Notes: generated from the letters alone by a model not told the origin. A stretch of 37,863 bases of DNA from Fragilaria crotonensis (GCA_022925895.1 JAKSYS010000611.1:1-37863), one strand, 5' to 3'; counted from the stretch's first letter, positions 22,180 through 32,327 are shown. Translations and numbers: made by a program.

Positions 22180-24368
22180 TTTCTTGCTGGGCGGCGTCGC
22201 GTCGGACGAGGGGCGGCGCATGCGCGCCCGGCACTGCTCTATCCACGCTCGTACGGCGGTCGTCTGTTCGGTCGTGAGGGCGACGTGCGAGGCGCTCAAG
22301 AAACAGCTCTTGACGCACTTCCCGTTTAGGTGCCACCTGCAGCACATGTTCGGGATCGGTCCACTTCGGACGTGATCGAGGAACACCTGCCAAGTGTCGT
22401 TCGCGTCTCTCGGGAAAGGTCCTGCTGTGGGTTTGTGACTGCGTCCGCGGGTTGCCCGCGACGTCCGGCTCGAGCGCTCCGGCGGCGGCTACAGGCTGCG
22501 AGTCGCCCTTTGGTCGACTCCACGTCCCAGCCGCTCCTTGAGGAAGTCGCAGGCCGGGAAGACAAAGGCGCCGTCCTCCAACTGCTGCCGGGTGGACCTG
22601 ATTTCTAGGAGTGCTGGGTTGATCTCGTCCTCGTGTTCGACTCCAGCGCAGAGAACTAGGTATTGTTGCATGCGTTTTCGATGAACCAACCTAACCTGCA
22701 CGCGGCTGAGGGGTCAGCGTGCGCTAGCTGGCGGAGCGTCGCCAGTGTGGAGCCGACCGCCCTGGTCAGGAAACGGCTCCACTCGTCCAACATGTGTGTG
22801 AGCGGGAATTGGCTCCGAAGGAGCTCCAGCACTCCGCTCATGTTCTCGATAAGCCGCGCGAGTTCGTGAAAATCTTTCGGCACCGTGAAGTTGAGTTTTG
22901 TCATGCTCTTGATGTCCTTCTCCGAGAAGCCCGTGGTCGTGTCGGTCGTCTTGAGTTGCATTTGCACAAGGGTGCTGGCGTGATCAGAGGCTTCTCGCCC
23001 GATCGCTGCTGCTCGGGCGAACGTCTGGGGACCGCAACAGAAGAGGCTGAAGGCCCCTGGCCGGTCAGGTGTGTCGGCCGTGAAAGAAGCGGTGCGGATT
23101 GCGGCGCAGAAGCCCATGGGAATGAACGCGTCTCGACCTTTGGTGTTCCTCAAGAAGTGGTGGATGTGGTTTTGTACGTAGGCCACGTTGCTAAGCGTCA
23201 GGATGTCCGAGAAAGACTGGACCGGGCGGCTGCGAATCATCCTGTCGGCGTCCCTTTCGGACACGAAAAGGACCATTCGTTTCGTCGACGGCGGGAAAGA
23301 GTCAAAGCCTGTCTTCGACGTTTGGGGGGACGAGGTCGCTGCGTTTGCTGCCTGTCGCTCCAGTAACGTTGACAGGTTTCGAATGGCGTCCTCTGTGCGT
23401 CCTGGCGTGCTGGCATGGTCGTCCGTCCGAATGAGGCTCCTAGCTCTGACCGCCAGATGCTTGAGGTGTAGCGATTTCGCCCATTCGTCCGATCGTTTGG
23501 AGTATGCGTTTGATGCCGCCACCCCTCGCTTTGTCGGTCCCGGGGTCCTCCTCGAGTTTACCGCTACGCTGAGGACCCACCGCGGGATGTAAGAGGCTGC
23601 CTCCGCGCGGATGGTTGCTCTGGACGGGTCTGGGTCCTCGCTCGCTCTCTGTTTAATGGCGTTGACGATCAGTAGGGCGAGCTCCTCTGGCGCGGTGACG
23701 TAAGTGTCCATGATGGCGGCTGCGATGAAGGCCGGCACCGGGACGGTGGGCTTCATCGTGAACCCGACGACCGTGACGTCGTCTGTGTCGTCCTCGCTCG
23801 CTTCGACTGGCTTGCTTGGCTTCGCCCGGTGCTTCGTTCCGCTTCCTTTCTTCGGTCGTCCTCTGGTTGCAGTCGGCAGGGTGCCGGCTGGCTCGGCTTC
23901 GCGCGTGGCTCCGGTGCTGACGCCTGACACCTGGGCACGTGTCGTCAGAGATTCATTGATCGCCGCCAGTACGTCCGACGTAGAATTCCACGAGAGCATC
24001 CTCGACCAATCAAAAGGCGTTCCGATGTGTCGCTCTACGACCTGTTTCGTGTCGACCGCCATGGCGGCGGCGAAGCCGCCAGCCCCCATCAGTGCCCAAA
24101 GGGCGTTCGTCCCGTCGTTGAGTCCATCGTCAGCGTCGTGGTGGAAGTGGTGAAAGAGTCGGATGACTCCGTGCGTGTTTACCATAAGGTGGGCGACTTC
24201 CGGAGAGCACAAGTGTACGAATCCTGTAGAATTTGTACTGACCGAGTTCGTCTTCGAATTCAAAGCGCTGAGCTTTTCGACGACCTCCCACTGGTCGAGC
24301 TTCCTGAAAACGTCCAACCACGTCAAGGTCATCGTCATCGGTGAGCGAGCGTCGTCTGACCCCTCCAT
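22180..24368 (-). pseudogene. Gag-like ORF1 of the DIRS-like element
   Basis: ATG at 24368 lies 38 bp inside the right terminal repeat. A 570-codon frame runs to 22656. It has an acidic/basic linker near residues 155-200 (GRPKKGSGTKHRAKPSKP, then EDDTDD) and a long helical C-terminal region. Sense continues in another frame (LCAGVEHEDEINPALLEIR near 22640). After a further shift it reaches a Cys-rich finger, MCCRWHLNGKCVKSCFLSASH near 22320, which resembles the C-terminal zinc finger of DIRS gag proteins. That would bind element RNA. A stretch of Arg/Pro-rich translation after it probably lies past the true end. The start is supported by the short leader between repeat and ATG. Confidence 0.65.
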
Positions 24369-24405
24369 TGCGTCTGTGGTTCAAGTCGGGTCGGGGGAGA
24401 GGCCA

Positions 24406-24562
24406 GATTAACTAGAGTAGTGTCTTTGTCGATTCGAGTTCGTTCGGATTGTGAGCAATTCGTATCTTGTGTTGTGTTGTGTCGTGGTGTTCGTCTGTCT
24501 GTGTCTCGTGTTCGTCTGTCTGATGGCGACTGCCCGTCCTTTCCCGATCTTCGGACATGCCA
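24406..24562. repeat. 157-bp terminal direct repeat of the DIRS-like element, right copy
   Basis: Identical to 18074-18230. It sits 38 bp upstream of the gag-like ATG on the minus strand, so it probably contains the promoter and transcript start. Confidence 0.9.
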
Positions 24563-25403
24563 GGCGAGATTCAACAGAAACAAAATGCCATGTTTCATTG
24601 GCATATCCCCAGATCCGCTTGGTTCATAAGGACAATAACGCAAAAATGTCGGAACTAAGTTTCGAGATTCAACAGGGGTTTCCGGGCCAAACGTATCAAT
24701 ACAACTCGCATTGAAGATGAAGGTTGCCGTCCAGTGATTTTCTGCGCAGAAGGGAAATACGATCAATTTCTTGGTGAGTATGCATGGGTTTGACCGAAGT
24801 ACTTTTTCGACCACAAAATTCATAGTCTTGTAATGCAATTCTTCCTTTTCGTGAAGCTTCAATGATATTGCAAGCTCTGAACATAGTTTCTGAGTGAGTG
24901 CATCGTGTTCCTTAAGTCGTTCCTTCACGTTACAATATTCTTCCCACTTGGGGTGATCCTCATTTATAGAAAAGTGAAGTCATTCACATTTCCTTTGATG
25001 TGCGAAGGGTAGCACGTTGTGTCTTCAAAAATTGTAATTGCAATCTTGCATTCACATAATCAGTACGCTTCAGAAGCCAATGACACATTCTTTGTATAAC
25101 TGCATGGAATGATGGTAACATGATCATTGTATCGTCCATCAGCCATGATGACAGCAAGCATCATGTCCAATTCACCGAGGCTGATGTAACCAGTTCCATT
25201 CTTCTCGCTATGCTGGATGCGCCGAATGGACAACATCTCGCCACCGACACAAAATGCGTCAGGTGGGCATAAAGGATCCTGGAGGGGGTGTGGTAGCAAG
25301 ACACGGATGTGACTAAGCCCGGATGTCGCCGCAACAAAATCATTGTACAGTAACCTCGTGGTTACATCTCTTTGCTGCTGTGCTGTCGGCGGGTAACGGC
25401 ACC
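24563..25403 (-). pseudogene. Ulp1/C48-like protease, N-terminal half with catalytic His
   Basis: On the minus strand the frame running in from LINE B (WCRYPPTAQQQRD at 25403) continues to a stop near 25060. Coding sense then resumes through two or more frame changes (25060-24960) as NEDHPKWEEYCNVKERLKEHD. From 24928 it encodes LIVFPFCAENHWTATFIFNASCID. The His-Trp pair (His at 24736-24734) and a downstream Asp (24697-24695) match the HW...D part of the Ulp1 triad. The nucleophile Cys follows beyond the DIRS-like insert at 17931. The protein is interrupted after FLLNLA at 24563. Upstream residues (LLYNDFVAATSGLSHIRVLL) probably belong to the N-terminal lobe or a linker domain. Confidence 0.6.
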
Positions 25404-25420
25404 ACATGACAGGCAGAGCA
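25404..25420. repeat. Target-site duplication of LINE B, left copy
   Basis: The 17-bp ACATGACAGGCAGAGCA is identical to 30825-30841. The last A is shared with the tail. On the minus strand it encodes A-L-P-V-M of the interrupted gene. Confidence 0.85.
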
Positions 25421-25432
25421 AAAAAAAAAAAA
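25420..25432 (-). other. Poly(T) tail of LINE B
   Basis: Thirteen A on the plus strand read as thirteen T at the 3' end of the minus-strand element. The preceding bases (AGCACGTTAATTAGAT in coding sense) match the end of LINE A (AGTACGTTAAATAGAT). Confidence 0.75.
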
Positions 25433-25499
25433 CTAGAAATCTAATTAACGTGCTGCCGCTTTGCCCAAGACGAAAAGCAGTCGACTCACACGGATAGGC

Positions 25500-25519
25500 A
25501 CTGCACTGGGATGTGCAGT
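25500..25519 (-). other. Hairpin in the LINE B 3' UTR
   Basis: ACTGCAC (25500-25506) pairs with GTGCAGT (25513-25519) around a 6-nt loop, about 70 nt before the T tail. The sequence differs from the LINE A hairpin but the setting is the same. Confidence 0.35.
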
Positions 25520-25551
25520 AGCTATCGTCGCTGTGATTCCGGGTATTGGAT

Positions 25552-28500
25552 CTACTGTGCGTTGAAATACTCACGGATGGACCTCATACCATTCGTTGCG
25601 CGCTGTTTGACTCGTCTGTAACTTTCCTTAAAGATGGGAGCGTTGATCGATAACCAATTCTTAACAACTCCCAGAGAATGCTGTTCATGGTCTCCCACCT
25701 CCCGGTGCAGTAGTTTTATGCGTTCGCCTCATACATGGAGCGATGACGATAAATCTCGGTTAATTGGGAGCGCACTTCGCGTTTGGATGCTTCTGCTTTG
25801 GTACGTTCATCATGTCCATGAACTTCCAGATTTCGTTGCTTCAGAGGGTGTACCATCTTTCCCAAACGTATAAGATTAAATTTGCCTGCCATGCCGCACT
25901 GCATCCGTCCTTGTCGTCGGCGCCCTGTTGACTCTCGCAATACCGACGCTGATGTTGGCTCCAGGCGGTACTAAATCTCCCAAGAATAATTGACTCCAAC
26001 CAATGTTGTTTTGTTGACATATAATACTACGCAGAGTGGGATGGTATTGTTCCGGTGACAAGGTAATCTCCTTGGTCGTCGAATTTAACCATTGTCGAAG
26101 ACCGTCCATCATCAAGCCGCACAACAGAGGGTGAGTATCGGACCGGATACAGAAATCTCGAATGCCTGTCAGAAATTTATTGCGCCACTCCACTCGGGTT
26201 GTATGTGCACATCGGAGAATGTGAAGATAATCCTCGTTATTCGATCCACAAAGGATGCATTGACGTGTACCTCCATCGAATTTATTTGCTCGCGCATGGG
26301 TGGGCAAAATGCCGTGCAAAGCTTGACGACATGAGTATGAGGAACTGAAGTCCTGTTTATCGCTGTCGCGTGCGCATCCCAATTGATTGATTGAAGAGTT
26401 GATTCAGTCCATGCGTTCTTTTCGCGGATGTAATTGAGTAGGGGTTTAGCGGATGCCTCGTGAAGTAAGACGGATGAATATTTGCCAGTTACTGTTCCAT
26501 CTGGGAGGAGTAAGTGCGCTCGGGCTAAGGGAGACATGAGTACGAACGGGCGTCGAGCTCCATATTCCAGGTTGTACATTCCTGCCTGTGCGTCGGCATC
26601 GACGTTCAGCTGACCGAGAAGATCAAGGTTTTGATAAGACCTTTGCTTGTCCTGGTGCCCTTTGACGTGTCGGAGTTTGACGTGGTAGTCCTTGTAGTGC
26701 GGATTGGATCTCGATTAGAACGTCCCAGTCGGGGCGTAAACAATCGAGCACAACGGTCCCTTCATCGAGGTCCACCGGTTCCTCCTCTTCTTGAGGATCA
26801 ATATCCCCGATCTGCAGGGTATCCAGGACGCTTTGACTATCGGTCGCCAAAATTCCTTTCCACTGTTCCTGCATCCCTGTAAATTCTTTGACCCGAATTA
26901 AGAATCGAAGGAAAGACAGGAGCCCATATGCTTCAGCTCTATATGAGTGCGGTCGTCGTCCTCGTGCCGGGCCCATCCCAAATGCGACTCGTTCATTCGT
27001 GCGCGAGCTTAAAACCCACCCGTAGGATCCATATTGCTCCTTTGTAACAGACCCGTCGCTGACGGCTCTAAAACCGTGAGTTAAGTCGAGACAAAGCGAA
27101 AAGGGTCCACTGTGAGGGAGACTTGACGCAATAGGTCCGTTTCCCATGGTTCAAGTGTGGAAATAAACAAATCGAAGGTAGCTGTCGCTGAAGGAGGTAC
27201 GTGGGGAATCTGGATGATGGTTGCTGGAGTGCCTTTTATGCACCATACTCCGTTTGGTCCCATTTCCACTTCGATTGGTCGCGATCGTTCAGGCAGCTGT
27301 TCGTATCTCCGAAGACCTGACGTGGCTGATGGGCGATACCGGTTGGATCCATTTTGTCTGAAGACTGCGTACGATCCTGTCTCTGTGCGAATGAACATAG
27401 AACGGCGATACTTGTACGCGAAAAATTCGAAACGATGATCTGAAAGGATGAAGCCAGGCTCCGAGAGGTTGCAAAGATGTCCTCGGAGTCGCTCCAGATT
27501 CGATTTGCGGATTGCCATAACTTCCACTCTTTCTCGGACGGGCGATCTTGATTTATGGTGTGCCATCGTGTGCGGCTGCTATACAGCGAGGATGTACCGC
27601 GCAGAAAACATGGGTCGAGCTCCAGTCCGTTTGGTTTCGCTATGTCGGACAATGTGACTGCCTGGAGGTAAAGTCGGCAGTAGTTCAATCTTCTTATTTC
27701 CGAAGGGGAGAATCGATTCGCCTGAAGAATCATATCCATCAAATGCCTGTCCTGTTCGCGCTGCGGCTGTGGGACGCGTGGGTTGTCAAGGTGAAGTGAT
27801 GCTGAGATGGACGCAAGAAAAGTACGAAGACTTCTGATCCATTTCGATTCGAGGTGGGGAAGTGGGACTTCTACTCGTTCGAGAACCGAGAAAGACATTC
27901 CTACAGAGAGATGTAGCCATGCCATCGTGCATTGGAGAAGTTTACCCACTGATGTTTGTGTCCTCCAATGGCGAAGGAAATAGGTGGTTTGTGAGATACC
28001 TTGTTGGACAGTGAGGTGACGAAACTCCGCTCCTCCCAGATCTCTCGGTCCATACAGCACTTCGGATTTTGTGTTGCGATTGAACCCGCATTTTGCAGTG
28101 ATGATTGCCATTGCCCTAGTTTGGATAGCTCTCAATTGGGAATTGGAAAGGAAGGAGGATGTCAACGGGTATGCCACGGCGGGTATGTAACAAGAGCGGT
28201 AATATGTCCACGCTTCCTCGCGAGTAAAGTGAGTCGACCAGAGGAATTCAGTAATTGTATCGCTTTTGTGTTTGAGTTGTCTGAATTGCGTTTTCTGTAA
28301 TCCGCAAGGCTCTTTGTAATGACCGAGAGTCTTATGTGCAACCGATGGTGGAAGATAATCCAAGGTTTGGACCGTGCCCGTGAGAGGGTCGATGATTTGC
28401 AGTGGTGGTATCTCGGTTTGAATGTTCGAGAGAACCGGTGCTCCTTGAGCCGAAAATTTCCAATACATCACATGGTATGAACATTTGGACAACTCCAGCG

Positions 28501-30823
28501 CTCCGCCTGTTGCTTGTAAAAGTGTTGACCATTCGATAGCATTTTGCTTCGCTTTATAAACCATGGCGCGAAGAGTATTGGTGTTTTCTGGTTCAAAGAA
28601 CGAGTTCACTTGGCCGTTACTGTCGTCGACAAAGCCGATCATCGAGACCTTGTTTGGATTTGACCAATCTGGGTTGCAGTATTGAGCTGTCGCTGCCTTC
28701 GATTCATAGCAATCATACAATATACTCGACATGAAACACCATATCATTGGCGAGTTACCGCTCCCTTGGCCTGTGCCATAAATCGGCATTTCGGGAGAAT
28801 GCGAATACGAAGAATCCGACAATCCAAGCTCCGTCCGAACGTGATATTTGGCATTGAGGAGAGTGTTTCCGTTGGATTGAGTTGCGGATTTTGCCACACC
28901 GAATCTGCGACTCGCGATCATTGCCAAATTGGGTATGATACGGTCATAACACGCGCTAGCATCATAGTTGGTTTGAAGAAACATTCGTCTGCTCAGCCGA
29001 GAGATTTCAAACTGCAATTCTTCTATCATGACCGGATCCACGGCGTTTCGTCGTGGTCGCGAACCATATTGGCCGTCATTTAATTGGTTCAATGCCTCGG
29101 ATTGGTACAACGCCACCCTCCACTTGATTCCTAACATGAGATTGAAATCTGCCTCGTATATATGGATGACTCTGGTTCGATGAATCTTGACGCTACCGGG
29201 GTCTTTGAACAGAATTGTATTAGCAATATTTTGCCAGCGACGAAACGAGTATCCTCTTTCCAGTGCATAATTAAGCAACGATAAATGCAAATTTGCTAAG
29301 AATTGTTGCATATAGTCGTATTCTGCTTTGAGAGCAAGTTGTCGTTTGTGTTCCTCTGTTTTCTCGTCGTCTAGCCTTGCAGACGGGTCTAAAGGGGGGA
29401 CATTGGAGTACTTGTGTTTTGCAAACAAGGCTTTGTAATGCCCTAAGTGCATACCCGATGGTGAAGTGGTAGTGGATTCTCTCCATGCTCGGAGTTTTCC
29501 TTGGAATTCTTCAAGGGAAACGGTAGGGTATGTTTGCAGTGAAGCGATCTCGTGCGTTTGCTTTAGGTGTTGAAGCAGCATTCGTACCGACTCCTGATGC
29601 CCGTCCAGTTGGTAGTTCCCGTCGAGTATTAGTTCTGCATTTGGTGAATCCCACAAAACCCAAGTCTTCTGCTAGCGGATCCACGGTAAACGGGGTGCCA
29701 TGTGCTTGTCCGAAATGTTGCCGGTTTCGACGTTGAAGATTTTCCACAATCTCGGAAGGAATATCGATAGTCTGCCAATCAGTGCATGTTTTTGGATCGG
29801 TTGCCGGTGGTCGAGGAATCTCGAGTCTGGTTACACCCTGTCGTTGCCCTTTCTCTTTTGCTGCTTTTATTTTCTCGGTTACTCGCTTCACTTTTTCGTT
29901 CCTTTTTAATCGACGTAACAATGTGGCGTGTTTTTTGTCAGCTTTAAGCATAGATCGATCGAGTTCCTGGATACGTTCATCTCTTTCTTGATCCCGTTGG
30001 CGATAACTGTCCACAACCAGTTTGTCAATCTCGGCCTGCGTTTCCCGGAGTTTCTGTTTGCATTGTTGCATGGAAGTCGGGAGCTGTATATCTAGGTTCC
30101 CGGATGTTATATGTTTCGTTATGATTCGGGAGTGGTCTAATCCGGTACGATGCATAGTCATCCATTTCTTCAATATGACTTTTCGTAAACGAGCTTGACT
30201 TAACGCGACTGACCACGCCGGTTCTCTGAACTGCTTAGTGTTCTTTTCCGCATCCAGGCTAGCTTTCAAAACATCTGAATCGAGACGTTCAGCGAAAGCA
30301 TGTCTGTCGCCTGGCAACGACAATTGATCCGATCGACGTTGAGCGTTCCTCTGCATCAAATAGTCATATTTCAACTTGATATACTGCGTCACTTGCTCAA
30401 TGTTGTTGGATTTTAACGTCCTTTGCGAGTGGGGTGCTAGTTTTTGGGTCATATTTCCAAATAGCTTGTCATTATCCAGATCGAAGTAATAGGCTCGGTG
30501 ATCTGTTGCAAACCGTTCGTTAAACGCTTCGTAACCGCAAGAGAGAAGCGCATTTGCAACTCTTTGGGTAGCAAGTCCATAATCTAAGCACTTTCTCCCC
30601 TGGAATAAGTTGCAGGTGGCTTGTGTTGGTGCCGAGTCTGCATCATGTTAAGAAGGTGAAGTTCAGCAGCTATCTGACTCATACCGTCAATATCCGAACC
30701 AAATACTTCGTTGAAATCGCCCACGAGGATCAGCTCTTCCCCTTGGGAAATTCGTTCCTGCAGAAACTGTCGAAGATCGCGTTTAAATGCTTTGCGAGGA
30801 CTCAACGAATCGTTTGATTGAGT
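25552..30823 (-). pseudogene. LINE B ORF2: partial endonuclease, reverse transcriptase, RNase H
   Basis: The frame enters at 30823 inside the endonuclease domain (SPRKAFKRDLRQF, then VGDFNEVFG near 30720) and ends with a stop at 25552 after IREYFNAQ. The reverse transcriptase is intact over 29656-27236: TTTSPSGMHLGHYKAL (near 29465), NYDASACYDRIIPN (near 28960), YGTGQGSGNSPMIW (near 28770) and MIGFVDDSNGQ (near 28640). RNase H follows: VSDGSVTKEQ (near 27060), ATDSQS (near 26845) and, after a frame change, KGHQDK...LNVDADAQAG (near 26640-26590). A Cys/His motif CILCGSNNEDYLHILRC lies near 26260-26210. Frameshifts near 30590, 30480, 29650, 27390, 26680, 26340 and 25700 break it. Many positions differ from LINE A at the protein level, so these are different families or old copies. 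Confidence 0.85.
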
Positions 30824-30824
30824 T

Positions 30825-30841
30825 ACATGACAGGCAGAGCA
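30825..30841. repeat. Target-site duplication of LINE B, right copy
   Basis: ACATGACAGGCAGAGCA, identical to 25404-25420. It marks the upstream (5') side of the minus-strand LINE. Confidence 0.85.
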
Positions 30842-30876
30842 GTGGCATCACCATCAATACAAACAGCAGCATCAAC

Positions 30877-30990
30877 ATCAATAACTGATGTTGAACCTTT
30901 CACTGGCGTCAGAATGGCATCAGGGGCATCAACATCAATAACTGATGTAGAACCTTTCACTGTCGTCACAATGGCATCAGGGGCATCAAC
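30877..30990 (-). repeat. 57-bp tandem repeat encoding VIDVDAPDAI units
   Basis: Two near-identical 57-bp units (30877-30933 and 30934-30990) plus partial copies on both sides are in frame with the minus gene. Each encodes 19 residues on the pattern VIDVDAPDAIxTxVKGSTS. The VIDVD core next to acidic and Ser/Thr residues resembles SUMO-interacting motifs. Confidence 0.8.
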
Positions 30991-32327
30991 ATCAATAACA
31001 TCAGCAGGTGGAGCTTCAGTTCCTTTTGATGTTGAAACTTCAAATGTTGCTATAGGAGTCTCGACGTCAATGGAATCTGCATGTTCAGTTTGCACTTTCC
31101 TTGCAGCTTCCAGAGCATCACCGTCTTCTGTCGCTGGTGTGTTTGTGTTCCCTTGGAGACGAGACGATACAGGACATTGTCGAAGGTGGCACAGGTACGG
31201 TAACCATTCTTTTTCCAAGTTAGAGATACCTTGAAAAAAATTTTGGGTGGAGAGTGGACCAAGTTGTTGCGCAGTCCCACTTCGTTGATATCAAGGAAAC
31301 CAATCGATTTGATAAATGCAAATGAGATGGAATCAATTGCATTTACCTGCATGAAAATGTCAATCGTAATTTCACTGTTTTTTGTTGCTGTTTGCGTTTG
31401 CACAGTACGCAGTTCCGTATCCAGCGTTGCTCTCCGATTATCAAAAGCGCACCTTTTGATAATTAACTTCATCAGGAAAGAACCAATTCCTTTTCGACGC
31501 CACGATGAGAATAGGTGTGCGGGGAAGGGTCCCATGTCACGGACACCTAACCATCGAACGAATGCTGTCCCTGGTTTCTCATCATAACAAACACGGAAAG
31601 TCGTTGCTGCCACAACAATTGTATTTTTGTTACGCACAAAAGAATTAGGCAACAGTGATTTTGCCTTTTGCCTGAAAGCAATCAAAGCAATTGTCTGATC
31701 GACTTTCAATCCGTCGGATACGATGACCTGTTGTTCCTCGTTTAGTGAAAATGTCGTACTGTAGAAATTGAATAACATGCGATGCGCCCATTCTTGTAAA
31801 CTCTCGTGCTGCTTTGACGGTGGCAGTTTTTTCTCGCTCGATTGATTAGGTTTGTCCGGTACAGAGCTTGGGTTTAAAAAAATAACATCGTAGCCCCACC
31901 GGAATTGCTTGTTTTCTGGCTGTTTGTGAATAACCTCCAACCAGTTGAGGTCAGTCGTCAATTTTGAAAATACGGAAAGGCGCATTGCTGTCAATGGGGT
32001 TTTGTGGATGTTTGCGTATACATCGTGGCTTTTTTGAGGCGTGGGACTGGTCCCATTTCGCACTTTACATGTATGCTCCCTAAATTCGTCAGCCTCCAAA
32101 TACTGGTACAAATTCTCAAGGTGATCATTTGTACTAAAAATGTCCAAGGGCAATCCTTGATTCGAAATCATAGCTTTGTGCTGCTTCGTCAGCGTTGATT
32201 GAGGAACGGTACCAGCACACAGTTTGTGTGTAGATTCAGCTGAATCTAGTTTCGGTTGCCTATGAACTCCGTGGAGACAATACGATCTTGGTGATCCACT
32301 GGTGAGGCACGACTGGTTCGGAAAGCG

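Larger units (their letters stand above)
18073..24562 (-). mobile_element. DIRS-like tyrosine-recombinase retrotransposon
   Basis: A 6,490-bp insertion encodes, on the minus strand, a gag-like protein, a reverse transcriptase with RNase H and a tyrosine recombinase. That is the gene set of the DIRS order. Both ends are the same 157-bp direct repeat, identical by eye. There is no target duplication: the interrupted Ulp1 frame is restored exactly if 18073-24562 is removed, with one ambiguous G at the junction. This fits integration by a tyrosine recombinase through a circular intermediate. The element is visibly G+C-richer than its surroundings. Several frameshifts break every gene despite the identical repeats. 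DIRS1-type elements usually have inverted ends and Ngaro/PAT types have split direct repeats; this copy shows neither. Confidence 0.85.
25421..30824 (-). mobile_element. LINE B: 5'-truncated non-LTR retrotransposon
   Basis: This 5,404-bp insertion carries the 3' part of a LINE related to LINE A, on the minus strand, between perfect 17-bp target duplications. ORF1 and the first half of the endonuclease are missing. The 5' end lies at the point corresponding to about 7215 in LINE A, as expected from incomplete reverse transcription. The 3' UTR is about 119 bp and ends in a T run in coding sense. It sits in sense orientation in the multidomain gene: removing it plus one duplication restores ...DATALPVM-WCRYPPTA... 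in frame. Confidence 0.9.
30825..32327 (-). pseudogene. Minus-strand multidomain gene, N-terminal GNAT-like part
   Basis: The frame is open from 32327; the methionine at 32171 is the first internal ATG found. Upstream of it, SCLTSGSPRSYC and STHKLC give a Cys/His pattern that might bind zinc. Counted from 32171, residues 150-300 form a GNAT N-acetyltransferase-like domain. The acetyl-CoA loop is WRRKGIGSFLMKLIIKR (R225-G230, the R/Q-x-x-G-x-G/A motif), and SISFAFIKSIGF near 281-292 matches the last helix-strand. A frame change near 31100 leads to an acidic, low-complexity segment ending in three VIDVD repeats, and then to the LINE B site. GNAT enzymes transfer acetyl groups from acetyl-CoA; the acceptor here is unknown. 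The domain is expected to be joined to the Ulp1 part in the intact gene of about 1,700 codons. Confidence 0.6.

Noticed and set aside
25420-25432. Plus-strand poly(A) as the tail of a plus-strand retrotransposon
   Set aside because: No plus-strand LINE coding lies to its left; the LINE it borders is on the minus strand, where it reads as poly(T).
30841-31010. CRISPR-like array
   Set aside because: The repeats are contiguous 57-bp units in a coding frame without spacers, in a eukaryotic context.
32231-32248. Perfect 18-bp palindrome TAGATTCAGCTGAATCTA
   Set aside because: It lies inside the open N-terminal frame of the minus gene and has no partner or context indicating a regulatory site.
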